A DNA stretch of 12,914 nucleotides. Origin: Solirubrobacterales bacterium (GTDB lineage: Bacteria > Actinomycetota > Thermoleophilia > Solirubrobacterales > Solirubrobacteraceae). Shown piece after piece: positions 6,523 through 12,914 of the stretch; within the stretch, counting starts at the first letter, position 1; each line of letters opens with the position of its first letter. The position numbers were made by a program, and so were the translations under genes. The stretch covers positions 1 to 12,914 of the forward strand of contig JACCYI010000046.1 of the NCBI GenBank assembly GCA_013696535.1. Reading direction: 5' to 3'. The notes beneath the pieces are model-generated. The model did no database searches, had not been told where the DNA came from, and was given only the letters and a program-made list of their open reading frames with translations.

Positions 6523-7713
6523 GTGACCGACGATCCGCCCGTAGCAGCCGCACACGGCCCGGCGGCCGCAGCCGCTCGTGACCGCGACCTTCGCTCCCGT
6601 GAGGATCAAGGGGCTCGGCATCGTTCCGGGTCGTTGGCTCCGGTCTGGCTGCGCGCCTCCACGGACATAGCCCTCAGGTGCTTTGCGCTTGCCTTCTGCA
6701 TCGTCGCGCTGGTCTACACGCTCGGCATCTTGCGCGTAGTGGTGCTGCCCATCGTCGTGGCCCTGCTGCTCACCACCCTGCTGCTGCCGCCGGCACGATG
6801 GCTCCGCCGGCACGGGCTGCCCGACGGCCTGGCCGCCGCCGTCACGCTGCTCGGGGCGGTACTCGTGCTCGCCGGAATCGGCACGGCCATCGCACCGTCG
6901 ATCGGTGGACAGGTGAACGACCTGGGCACGGGTGTCCAGGATGGTGTCCGCAAGACGACCCAGGTCCTCGCCGACAAGCCGTTCAACCTCAGCCGGCGCG
7001 AGATCGACCAGCGCGTCGACGACAGCCTGGACCGCCTGCGGCAGAACTCGAGCTCCATCACGAAGGGCGTCACCAGCGGCGCGGTTCTGCTCGGCGAGGT
7101 GCTCACCGGCCTGATCGTCACCCTGCTGCTCACGTTCTTCTTCCTCAAAGACGGCAGCGCCATGTGGAACTGGCTGACCCGGCTCTTCGCGCGCGACCAC
7201 CGGGAAGGGGCAGACGAACTCGGAGCTCGAATCTTCGCCGCGCTTTCAGGCTACGTCCGCGGTATCGCCCTCGTCGGGCTCGTGGACGCCGTCCTGATCG
7301 GCATCGCGCTGCTGATCATCGGCGTACCACTCGTCGTCCCGCTGATGATCCTGACGTTCGTCGGTGCCTTCATGCCCCTGATCGGCGCGTTCCTGGCTGG
7401 TCTTGCCGCCGTGTTGATCGCACTCGTCTTCAATGGCCTGGTCGCGGCGCTGATCGTGCTCGGGGTGATCGTTCTCGTCCAGCAGATCGAAGGCCATCTG
7501 CTCTACCCGATACTCATGAGCCGCACGGTCAACCTGCACCCGGCCGTGATCATCCTCGCCCTCGCCCTCGGCGGCGTGACCGCCGGCATCATCGGCGTCT
7601 TCCTGGCCGTCCCGCTTGCCGGCATCGTCTCCACGGTCCTCGACTACGTCCGCAGCCATCCCCAACCCGACCCACCTCTCGCCGCAACCGAAGCCGAAGC
7701 CGTATCCAGCTGA
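6523..7713 (+). CDS. AI-2E family transporter (PerM/UPF0118-like)
   Basis: This is a polytopic membrane protein of the AI-2E/PerM family (396 aa). The family name comes from TqsA, linked to autoinducer-2 export, but other members move ions or have unknown cargo, so AI-2 should not be assumed. The GTG start is preceded by AGGACGGAG with 7-base spacing. A 45-residue charged N-terminus leads into paired helices at about 50-70 and 72-90, a helix at 103-125, a soluble loop (about 130-185), a helix at 188-208, then a cluster of helices at 245-370. The family signature region QQIEGHLLYPILMSRTVNLHP (319-339) is present, as is GVPLVVPLMILTFVGAFMPLIG. It stands alone between the exporter operon and the convergent VOC gene. 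A possible regulatory hairpin lies upstream. Confidence 0.9.
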   Translation: MTDDPPVAAAHGPAAAAARDRDLRSREDQGARHRSGSLAPVWLRASTDIALRCFALAFCIVALVYTLGILRVVVLPIVVALLLTTLLLPPARWLRRHGLPDGLAAAVTLLGAVLVLAGIGTAIAPSIGGQVNDLGTGVQDGVRKTTQVLADKPFNLSRREIDQRVDDSLDRLRQNSSSITKGVTSGAVLLGEVLTGLIVTLLLTFFFLKDGSAMWNWLTRLFARDHREGADELGARIFAALSGYVRGIALVGLVDAVLIGIALLIIGVPLVVPLMILTFVGAFMPLIGAFLAGLAAVLIALVFNGLVAALIVLGVIVLVQQIEGHLLYPILMSRTVNLHPAVIILALALGGVTAGIIGVFLAVPLAGIVSTVLDYVRSHPQPDPPLAATEAEAVSS

Positions 7714-7800
7714 ACCAGTCCGTGTAGGGCGGGAGTGCCGCAGCGAAGCGCAGCGTTTCAATGCTCGCTAATGCACGTTATGTGGACCTGCTTCCGAGAA

Positions 7801-7813
7801 CGAACCACGTTCG
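7801..7813. terminator. Small inverted repeat between convergent genes
   Basis: CGAAC-CAC-GTTCG has 5-base arms and a 3-base loop in the 128-base gap between the converging AI-2E and VOC genes. This is the right place for a shared 3' end, but the stem is short and no T tract follows, so the call is weak. Confidence 0.2.
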
Positions 7814-7841
7814 CCCGCTCTCCTTCGGCGCATCCTGTCGG

Positions 7842-8198
7842 TCAGCGCGGTTCGTAGGTACCGAAGCTCCAGGTGTGGCCCTCGGGGTCGCGCACGGAGA
7901 ACTCCCGCGAGCCGTAGGCCTGGTCGACCAATTCCATCGTGATGTCGCCTCCGGCCTCCTTGGCCCGGGCGTAGGCCGCGTCGGGGTCTTCGCAGGTGAC
8001 GTAGATCGTGGCGGGACTGATCGGGAACTTCTCGCTGGGTGCGCCGAACATGATCAGGTCTTCGCCCCAGCGCATCTCGGCGTGCTGAACGATGCCGCCG
8101 TCCTCGTGGACGGCCACGGACTCGAAACCGAGCGCGCGGTGCAGCCAATCGTGGGCGGCGCGGGGATCTTCATAGCGGAGCGTGGGATAGAGCTTCAT
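7842..8198 (-). CDS. VOC-fold (glyoxalase/bleomycin-resistance-like) protein
   Basis: This is a small cytoplasmic protein (118 aa) of the vicinal oxygen chelate superfamily, whose members include glyoxalases, extradiol dioxygenases and drug-binding resistance proteins. Two beta-alpha-beta-beta-beta units are visible. The first runs from LYPTLRYEDPRAAHDWL through HAEMRWGEDLIMFG. The second runs from ATIYVTCEDPDAAYARAKEAGG through the characteristic YGSREFSVRDPEGHTWSFGTY. Strand-end His and Glu residues could bind metal, but the catalytic set cannot be fixed by eye, so it may be a binding rather than a catalytic protein. It starts 12 bases after the stop of the AraC-type regulator on the same strand, so both are probably on one transcript. 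The substrate is unknown. Confidence 0.88.
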   Translation of the reverse strand: MKLYPTLRYEDPRAAHDWLHRALGFESVAVHEDGGIVQHAEMRWGEDLIMFGAPSEKFPISPATIYVTCEDPDAAYARAKEAGGDITMELVDQAYGSREFSVRDPEGHTWSFGTYEPR

Positions 8199-8210
8199 GG
8201 CATCAGGCTC

Positions 8211-8990
8211 TCACGCCGGCACCGGGGTGTCTTGCACAGATCGGAACTCGCCCGGCGTGCAGCCGACCAGAGCGCGGAACTCGCGATTGAAGTGGGGCTG
8301 ATCGGCGTAGCCGCCCGCGTAGGCAACGTCGGCGAGTGGCCGACCGGCGCGCAGCAGGGCGACCGCGTGCTCGACGCGCGCGAGCCGGGCGACCACCTTG
8401 GGCGCCAAGCCGACGTCCGCGTGAAAGCGAGTCGCGAGGTGCCGAGCGCTCCAGCCGACCTCGGCCGCGAGCGCCTCGACGCGCACGGCGCCCCGACTTG
8501 CGCGCACGCGATCGAGCGCATAGGCGACCTCAGGCGCGGCCGGATGGCCCTCCACATGGCGACGCGCGAGCGCCGCCTGCGCCAGCGCGTGACACCCGTC
8601 GACATCCCCGGCTCCGGCTAGGCGCTCTGTCAGTTCGTCCGCCTGTCGTCCGAGGAGATCCTCGAGAGGAACGAGCCGGTTAGACAACTCACTCATTGGC
8701 ACACCCAGCAGCCGGCGCGCGCCGAGCACATCAAGATAGAGCTGGTAGCCGCGCTGCTCGCCGAAGTGCCCGGTCGTGACCGGCCGATCCCACAGGCCGG
8801 CCGCGAAGGAGCCGATCCGCTCCCCGGCGACCTCGATGTCCGGTCCGAGCGAGAAGAGCAACACGACTCCCAGCATCGGACCCTCGACGCGGCGCATCGG
8901 CCCCGCCGAGCGCTCCTCGAAGTAGGTTGCGCGGCGTACGACCCCGCGCAGCGCTGGATCAGGGTCGAGCTCGCGGGTAAGCAGACCCAT
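8211..8990 (-). CDS. AraC-family transcriptional regulator
   Basis: This is a DNA-binding regulator with a C-terminal AraC-type double helix-turn-helix. With the ATG at 8990 it has 259 residues. The frame is open to an earlier ATG at 9086, but the extra 32 residues are low in conserved character and rich in Ser, Arg and Pro, so the shorter form starting MGLLTRELDPDP is preferred. The N-terminal sensing domain (about 1-150) carries LWDRPVTTGHFGEQRGYQLYL and lacks an obvious cupin metal site. The DNA-binding domain (about 160-250) shows EALAAEVGWSARHLATRFH and the second helix-turn-helix PLADVAYAGGYADQPHFNREF, then GCTPGEFR. It lies immediately upstream of the VOC gene in an apparent two-gene operon and may control it. 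A ribosome site is not clear: AAGGG is only one base before the ATG. Confidence 0.88.
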   Translation of the reverse strand: MGLLTRELDPDPALRGVVRRATYFEERSAGPMRRVEGPMLGVVLLFSLGPDIEVAGERIGSFAAGLWDRPVTTGHFGEQRGYQLYLDVLGARRLLGVPMSELSNRLVPLEDLLGRQADELTERLAGAGDVDGCHALAQAALARRHVEGHPAAPEVAYALDRVRASRGAVRVEALAAEVGWSARHLATRFHADVGLAPKVVARLARVEHAVALLRAGRPLADVAYAGGYADQPHFNREFRALVGCTPGEFRSVQDTPVPA

Positions 8991-8991
8991 G

Positions 8992-9001
8992 CCCTTAAGG
9001 G
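8992..9001. promoter_or_regulatory. 10-bp palindrome directly upstream of the AraC-type gene
   Basis: CCCTTAAGGG is perfectly palindromic and sits one base upstream of the proposed AraC start codon. It has an AT-rich core in GC-rich surroundings. It could be an autoregulatory site or simply include a poor ribosome site; AraC proteins more often bind direct repeats, which lowers confidence. Confidence 0.2.
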
Positions 9002-9129
9002 TAGATCCAAAGCGGGCCCACGCCGACCGAGACTTCGCGGAGGTCGGGGGCATTACGCGCGGCGATCCGCTGGGCCGTGACGCCATGAGCCGGCTCGTGA
9101 GTCTGCCCTAACCGTGCGAGGCTACGGCG

Positions 9130-9816
9130 ATGTTTGCCCTCCCGACCAGCCACCAGGCGGTCGAAGCACTGCTCGACGGGTGGTCGGCGACGGGGCGCCG
9201 GCGCATCCTTCAGGTGGCGGTCGCCGGGCGTTGGGAGGAGTCCCGCAGCATCGAGATGCCGACGGACGCCGCCGGTGCCCGTTCACTCGTCTGTGACGCC
9301 GGCCCGGCCGACGCCGACGTGGCCGTCGAATTCGAGTGGCTCGGGCGCCCGCTCGTGTTCGTCGGGGCACGCCGGACGCGAGAGCTCGCGAGCGAGCGCG
9401 CGGATTTCGTGGAGGGGGTCGTCCATGTCGCCGCGATCGACCCGGCGGATCCGGGGCTGGCGCTCGCCACGCTGGCCGGCGGATCACCAGCTGAGCTGGA
9501 CCACATCGAGCTCGGAGCGGCCAACGCATGGCAGTCCGTGGGGCCGCTACGTCTCTGGTCTCACGGTGAGGACCGCGCGCCCCGAGCCGTCGAGGCGCGC
9601 CTGCGCGAGCACCCCGCGCTGGCCCGCTGCGTCGTCCCTGTCGCTCTCGAAGTCGCGTTTCGCCGTCCGCGTGCGTGCTGGATAGGCGTCGAGGTGTCCG
9701 AGCCCTCGGGCGACGAGCACGTGGTCTGCATCTCGACGGTCGAAACGAAGCTCGCGCGGCTATTCAATAGCGCGCGCCCTTCCGATCGACAGGCGGGGCA
9801 TCCGGATCCGAGATGA
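9130..9816 (+). CDS. Uncharacterised protein (228 aa)
   Basis: I do not recognise this protein. Coding is supported by a strong G/C bias at third codon positions along the whole frame, and by GAGG 8 bases upstream of the ATG. The sequence is soluble, without a signal peptide or membrane helix. It opens FALPTSHQAVEALLDGW, has repeated short hydrophobic strand-like stretches (RRILQVAVAGRW, RPLVFVGARR, VVHVAAIDP) and an acidic middle. The C-terminal third contains CWIGVEVSE and HVVCISTVETKLARLF. This pattern suggests a mixed alpha/beta domain. It is divergent from the AraC-type regulator and lies 214 bases upstream of the GGDEF gene on the same strand. The last 35 codons include a strong hairpin and a charged, probably disordered tail. 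No function is proposed. Confidence 0.7.
   Translation: MFALPTSHQAVEALLDGWSATGRRRILQVAVAGRWEESRSIEMPTDAAGARSLVCDAGPADADVAVEFEWLGRPLVFVGARRTRELASERADFVEGVVHVAAIDPADPGLALATLAGGSPAELDHIELGAANAWQSVGPLRLWSHGEDRAPRAVEARLREHPALARCVVPVALEVAFRRPRACWIGVEVSEPSGDEHVVCISTVETKLARLFNSARPSDRQAGHPDPR
9754..9776 (+). repeat. Bulged hairpin near the 3' end of the 228-aa gene
   Basis: GCGCG followed by a bulged G and CTAT pairs with ATAG and CGCGC around a TCA loop, giving about a 9-10 bp stem with one bulged base. It lies inside the coding sequence, about 40 bases before the stop. It could influence the mRNA 3' end; no T run follows. Confidence 0.3.
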
Positions 9817-9983
9817 GTCAGGGGTTCCCTTACTCATGGGGCGCTTCTTCTCTCCGCGCCGCTGGTCCATGCATTGCAGCTGCACCGCGGGCACCGCACT
9901 GACGCACCGGCCGCCAGCTGAGCCGGGTCGGCCGCCTCGATCGTCTGTCCATCGCTTCAGATATCTGCCTGTGGCACCGATAG

Positions 9984-9994
9984 GTTGAATCAAC
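9984..9994. promoter_or_regulatory. Short inverted repeat upstream of the GGDEF gene
   Basis: GTTGA-A-TCAAC has 5-base arms and lies 36 bases before the proposed start, in the 214-base gap between the 228-aa gene and the GGDEF gene. It is the only compact AT-containing palindrome seen there; no convincing promoter elements were recognised in the rest of the gap. Confidence 0.2.
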
Positions 9995-10030
9995 GGGGCG
10001 ACTCGGACGCTCCGGCGAACGGCGCAGGAC

Positions 10031-11187
10031 ATGCAGACCCGCTTAATCAGCCAGCTCTCCACCACCGATCAGACCCATGAACAGGGCTGCCCCGAGCACC
10101 GCGACAACGAGGCGGTGGCCCAGGTGACCGAGGACCTGCGGCGCGAGACCGAGGCCCGGACCGCACAGAACGCCGACCAGTCGGCGTCGGATCTGGATCA
10201 GACACAAGCCGATTGCGATCAGACGGCGTCAGATGCCGATCAAGTCACCTCCGATGCCGATCAGGCGCTCGCCGTTCGAGATCAGCAAGCTTCGGACCGC
10301 GACCAGGCTTCGGCGGATCTCGAGCTGTCTCGTAGCCCCGATTCCACGACGGCCGACGAAGCGCACGAGACGTCGCGCCTGGAGCGCATCGCGACGAGTC
10401 GCGAACGTGACTCCGCGGCGGCCGACCGGTCAAGGACGACCGCGCAACGGCTGGCCACCGCGGCCCAGTGCGACGAGGTGGCCAGGATCCGGGACATCAC
10501 CGCCGCGACCCGCGATCGGATCGCCAAGGCGCGTGACGAGGGCGCAGACGAGCGCGACCGGGCGGCCGAGCCCCTAGAACGCCAAGGCGACGACTCTGGC
10601 TCTACGTTCGCTCCGCTCAGAGCCTTGCGAGTCTCCGGTGCCTCTGCCCGGCACTTGTCGGCGCTCGAGCGCATGGCGGCGGCGGCTGACCGCGAATCAT
10701 CGGCGGCGGACCGCGAGCAGGCCGCGTCAGATCGCGACTACGCCGGCTTGGACGAGCTGACCGGCGTATTCCGGCGCGGGACGGGCGAGATGGCCCTCAC
10801 GCGTGAGATCGAACGCTCGCGCCGGTCGGGCCGGTCGCTGGTCCTCGCCCTCATCGACGTCGACGGGCTTAAGTCCTCAACGACCATCAGGGCCACGCCG
10901 AAGGGGACGCCCTGCTGCTTGACGTGGCCACGGCGGTGATCTCGACGATGCGCTCATACGACGTGACGGTGCGCTGGGGAGGCGACGAGTTCGTCTGCGC
11001 GCTGTCTGAGACGACCCTCGAAGTGGCGACCAGGCGGGTTGCAGAGATTCAGGATGCCCTCGACGCGCGCCGGCCGGGCGCGTCGATCAGCGCCGGGCTG
11101 GCGGAGCTCGCCGACGATACGCTCGCGTCCCTGATCGCGCGCGCCGACGCAGCCCTCTACGACGTCAAGTCCGAGCGGCCCACCTGA
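10031..11187 (+). pseudogene. Diguanylate cyclase (GGDEF) with heptad-repeat N-terminus, interrupted by a frameshift
   Basis: GGDEF proteins join two GTP into the second messenger cyclic di-GMP. The first frame runs from ATG 10031 to TGA 10937-10939 (302 codons). The rest of the domain is in the preceding frame and ends at TGA 11185-11187. The first frame reads LVLALIDVDGLKS, with metal-site Asp276 or Asp278. The other frame reads NDHQGHAEGDALLLDVATAV, and between the TCC and AAC codons only two bases remain (10877-10878). One extra base would restore K-S-V-N-D and a 385-aa protein. The downstream frame holds an intact RWGGDEF and the inhibitory-site motif RSYD exactly five residues before GGDEF, then ISAGLAEL and ARADAALYD. 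The N-terminal 240 residues are hydrophilic heptad repeats without membrane helices, so the product would be cytoplasmic. AGGA abuts the ATG, so the start is uncertain. It is either a real pseudogene or a one-base sequence error. Confidence 0.85.
10175..10321 (+). repeat. Seven tandem 7-codon repeats (DQxxSDx) in the GGDEF protein
   Basis: Residues 49-97 of the GGDEF protein contain Asp-Gln at 49, 56, 63, 70, 77, 84 and 91, exactly every seven residues. A second Asp falls at position 6 of six of the seven units. The DNA shows the same 21-base period, with recurring GATCAG or GATCAA. More heptads follow in other registers: Asp at 148, 155, 162, 169 and 176 (the last four as Arg-Asp), and at 220, 227, 234 and 241. 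The spacing suggests a long charged coiled coil or helical rod leading into the GGDEF domain. Confidence 0.85.
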
Positions 11188-11225
11188 GAGGCGCTTGGTG
11201 AGCAGCCTGGGCGACGGATGCCCGC

Positions 11226-12914
11226 TCAGGCGATGAGGTCCAGCGCTGCGCCGACGATGGTCTCAGTGTCGATACCGAAGTGCTCGTAGAGATCGCCGAC
11301 GTCACCTGACTGGCCGAACCCGCTGACACCGAGGTTGGCGATCCGCGTGCCGTTCACGGCGGCCAGGAACGCCAGCGTGTGCGGATGGCCGTCGAGCACG
11401 GTGACGATCGGTGCCGCCCGATCGGCAGGGAACAGATCGACGAGGACCGTATCATCGCCCTCGCCGAGCCCTTGGCGCGCCTGAAGCGCTCGGAAGACAA
11501 GGTCCGGCGACGTGAGGCAGATGACGTCCGCCTGGACGTCCGCCGCCTTCAAGATGTCCGCGGCGGCGATGATCTCCGGCATCAGGGCCCCGACGCCGAC
11601 CAGTGCGACCTGCGGGGACTTGGGCGCAGCAGTCAAGCGGTAGCCACCGGCCACGGCCGCGCGGCGGCGGGCGGCACGGCCCGCCGGATCCGTCGGCGCC
11701 AGCGCGAGGGCCTGGTCGATCGGCCGCGTGCTCAGACGGAAGTACGCCGACGTCCCGTCCGGTCGCCCGAGTCGTCCCAGCGCGGACAGCAGCGTCCACT
11801 CCAGGTCCTGCGCGAAGCACGGCTCCCACGCGACGCAGGCCGGCTGCTCGATTCCGATCGACGCCGTGACGATCGACTGGTGTGCGCCGCCTTCAGGCGC
11901 GAGCGTCACCCCGGAAGGAGTGCCCACGAGGATCGACTGTCCGCCGGCGTACATGCCGAACGACCACGGCTCGAGCGCTCTGGCCACGAACGGGTCGTAG
12001 ATGGTGCCGATCGGCAGCAGGGGCTGCCCGTCACGCGACCAGGTGGCTCCGAGCTCTGAGAGCAGGCCCACCAGGTTGACCTCGGCGATCCCGAGCTCGA
12101 TGTGCTGTCCCTGGTCGCTCTCGCGCCAGCGCACGAGGGTGTCGGTGTCGTCGGCGAACCAGTCGATCCGATCCCCGACGCTCCAGATGCCGACCCGGTT
12201 GATCCAGCCACCCAGGTTGGTGGACGAGGCGACGTCCGGGCTCACGGTCACCACACTGGCGGCGACCTCGGGGGCGGCGTGGGCGAGGTCGACGAAGAAG
12301 CGCCCGAGGGTCTGCTGGGTAGAGACGGTTCCCTTGTGATCGCGCTCGAGGGTCTCGGGCACCGCCGGGGGCGTGACGGGTGGGATGGGGTCGCGCTCGA
12401 GGCGCTCCGCCGCCGCGGCGCAGAGCTCCGCCTCACGACTTCCCGGCTCGAACCGGCGCCACGGGTCGCCGGTATCGGCTCCGAGGTCGTCGGCGAGCGC
12501 CGACCACTGCTCGGCGGACAGCAGCGCCGAGTGGTTGGCGGGATGGCCCTCGGTGGGCAGGCTCCAGGCCTTGATCGTGTAGGCGAACACCACGGAGGGC
12601 CGGTCGGTGACCGCGTCCGCCTGCCGATAGGCGTCGAGCAGGGCCTCCAGGTCGTGGCCGCCGAGATCGCGCAGGGCCGCGCGCAGCTCGGCGTCGTCGA
12701 GGTCTGAGACGAGCCGCTCGAGCCCGGCGCGATCCCCCCCCTCGCCCGGCAGTTCGCGCCGCACCTCCTCGATGGGAACGCGCAGAAGGTGCTGGTACTC
12801 CTCGTTGGGCATGCGGTCTATTCGCCGCCGGAGCCCCTCCCCTCCCTCCCGGGCGAAGAGCGCGTCGAGGCGACGACCGTACTTGACGTTGACCGTGTGC
12901 CAGCCGGCGGCCTC
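11226..12914 (-). CDS. Pyruvate dehydrogenase E1-like subunit (AceE/MdeB family), 5' end outside window
   Basis: This is a thiamine-diphosphate enzyme of the homodimeric 2-oxoacid dehydrogenase E1 / transketolase superfamily, which decarboxylates a 2-oxo acid (pyruvate in AceE). The frame is open to the window edge: 34 residues upstream of the first ATG (12812) read EAAGWHTVNVKYGRRLDALFARE, matching AceE, so the ATG is internal. 562 residues are visible, about the C-terminal two thirds. They include the end of the cofactor-binding domain (RPSVVFAYTIKAW) and the pyrimidine-binding domain with the conserved glutamate in ELGIAEVNLVGLL (visible Glu278). PSGVTLAPEGGAHQS (His345) comes next, followed by the C-terminal transketolase-like domain ending near VSGFGQSG. 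The GTIYDPFVARAL...TPSGVTLAPEGGAHQS stretch differs from Escherichia coli AceE and is closer to what I recall of MdeB-type relatives. Pyruvate as substrate is therefore likely but not certain. It converges on the GGDEF gene 38 bases away. Confidence 0.85.
   Translation of the reverse strand, partial: EAAGWHTVNVKYGRRLDALFAREGGEGLRRRIDRMPNEEYQHLLRVPIEEVRRELPGEGGDRAGLERLVSDLDDAELRAALRDLGGHDLEALLDAYRQADAVTDRPSVVFAYTIKAWSLPTEGHPANHSALLSAEQWSALADDLGADTGDPWRRFEPGSREAELCAAAAERLERDPIPPVTPPAVPETLERDHKGTVSTQQTLGRFFVDLAHAAPEVAASVVTVSPDVASSTNLGGWINRVGIWSVGDRIDWFADDTDTLVRWRESDQGQHIELGIAEVNLVGLLSELGATWSRDGQPLLPIGTIYDPFVARALEPWSFGMYAGGQSILVGTPSGVTLAPEGGAHQSIVTASIGIEQPACVAWEPCFAQDLEWTLLSALGRLGRPDGTSAYFRLSTRPIDQALALAPTDPAGRAARRRAAVAGGYRLTAAPKSPQVALVGVGALMPEIIAAADILKAADVQADVICLTSPDLVFRALQARQGLGEGDDTVLVDLFPADRAAPIVTVLDGHPHTLAFLAAVNGTRIANLGVSGFGQSGDVGDLYEHFGIDTETIVGAALDLIA

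Noticed and set aside
6415..7200. A 261-aa minus-strand frame opposite the AI-2E gene
   Set aside because: It is antisense to clearly recognisable membrane-protein coding sequence and has a Gln/Asp/Arg-rich composition typical of shadow frames in high-GC DNA.
6523..7713. Autoinducer-2 quorum sensing linked to the GGDEF protein
   Set aside because: The AI-2E family name does not establish AI-2 transport, there is no LuxS or receptor here, and the genes are more than 2 kb apart with opposite-strand genes between them.
7801..7813. CGAAC-CAC-GTTCG as another LexA box
   Set aside because: The half-sites are separated by three bases instead of the required four, and it lies downstream of two convergent genes rather than in a promoter.
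7761..8621. A 286-aa plus-strand frame across the VOC and AraC genes
   Set aside because: It runs antisense to two genes with clear family motifs and shows no recognisable domain itself.
10924..11187. An independent 87-aa gene starting MATAVISTMRSYD
   Set aside because: It is the second half of the GGDEF domain and its ATG falls inside a conserved helix; it is better explained as the tail of the frameshifted cyclase gene.

Overview
The window is about 70% GC, with codons ending mostly in G or C, many GTG starts and short intergenic gaps. The gene families fit a high-GC actinobacterium. The heptad-repeat GGDEF protein and the AceE/MdeB-like E1 are most reminiscent of Thermoleophilia/Solirubrobacterales, but that placement is inference from family resemblance. 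No RNA genes, CRISPR array, insertion sequence, integrase or phage gene was found, and no gene-free stretch exceeds 300 bases.

Left part (1-4357): the C-terminal end of the ribosome-assembly GTPase RsgA enters from the left edge. It converges on a small orphan gene (78 aa) that sits behind a sequence resembling an actinobacterial/Bacillus-type LexA box. Next is an IclR-family regulator, divergent from an M20-family (ArgE/DapE-like) deacylase. Their 94-base intergenic region holds two clean inverted repeats, one of them a 15-bp palindrome of the kind IclR proteins bind. The deacylase converges with an NAD(P)-dependent aldehyde dehydrogenase, and the two coding ends overlap by 28 bases. IclR, hydrolase and dehydrogenase look like a small inducible catabolic module whose substrate cannot be named from sequence.

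Middle (4358-7713): a DrrA/DrrB-type ABC exporter pair with a 4-base overlap follows an 18-bp inverted repeat placed like a repressor operator. After it comes a stand-alone AI-2E-family (PerM-like) membrane protein.

Right part (7714-12914): on the minus strand an AraC-type regulator and a VOC/glyoxalase-fold protein form a two-gene unit. On the plus strand there is an uncharacterised 228-aa protein, then a diguanylate cyclase gene with a long heptad-repeat N-terminus. That gene is interrupted by an apparent single-base loss inside its GGDEF domain; restoring one base rebuilds a complete domain with active site and inhibitory site. Converging on it from the right edge is a thiamine-diphosphate-dependent E1 subunit of the homodimeric pyruvate dehydrogenase (AceE/MdeB-like) family. 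Its reading frame is open to the last base, so its N-terminal part lies outside the window.

I do not see a complete novel multi-gene system. The observations most worth a second look are the interrupted cyclase and its repeats, the LexA-like site in front of the small orphan gene, the palindromes in the IclR and Drr control regions, and the two unrecognised proteins.
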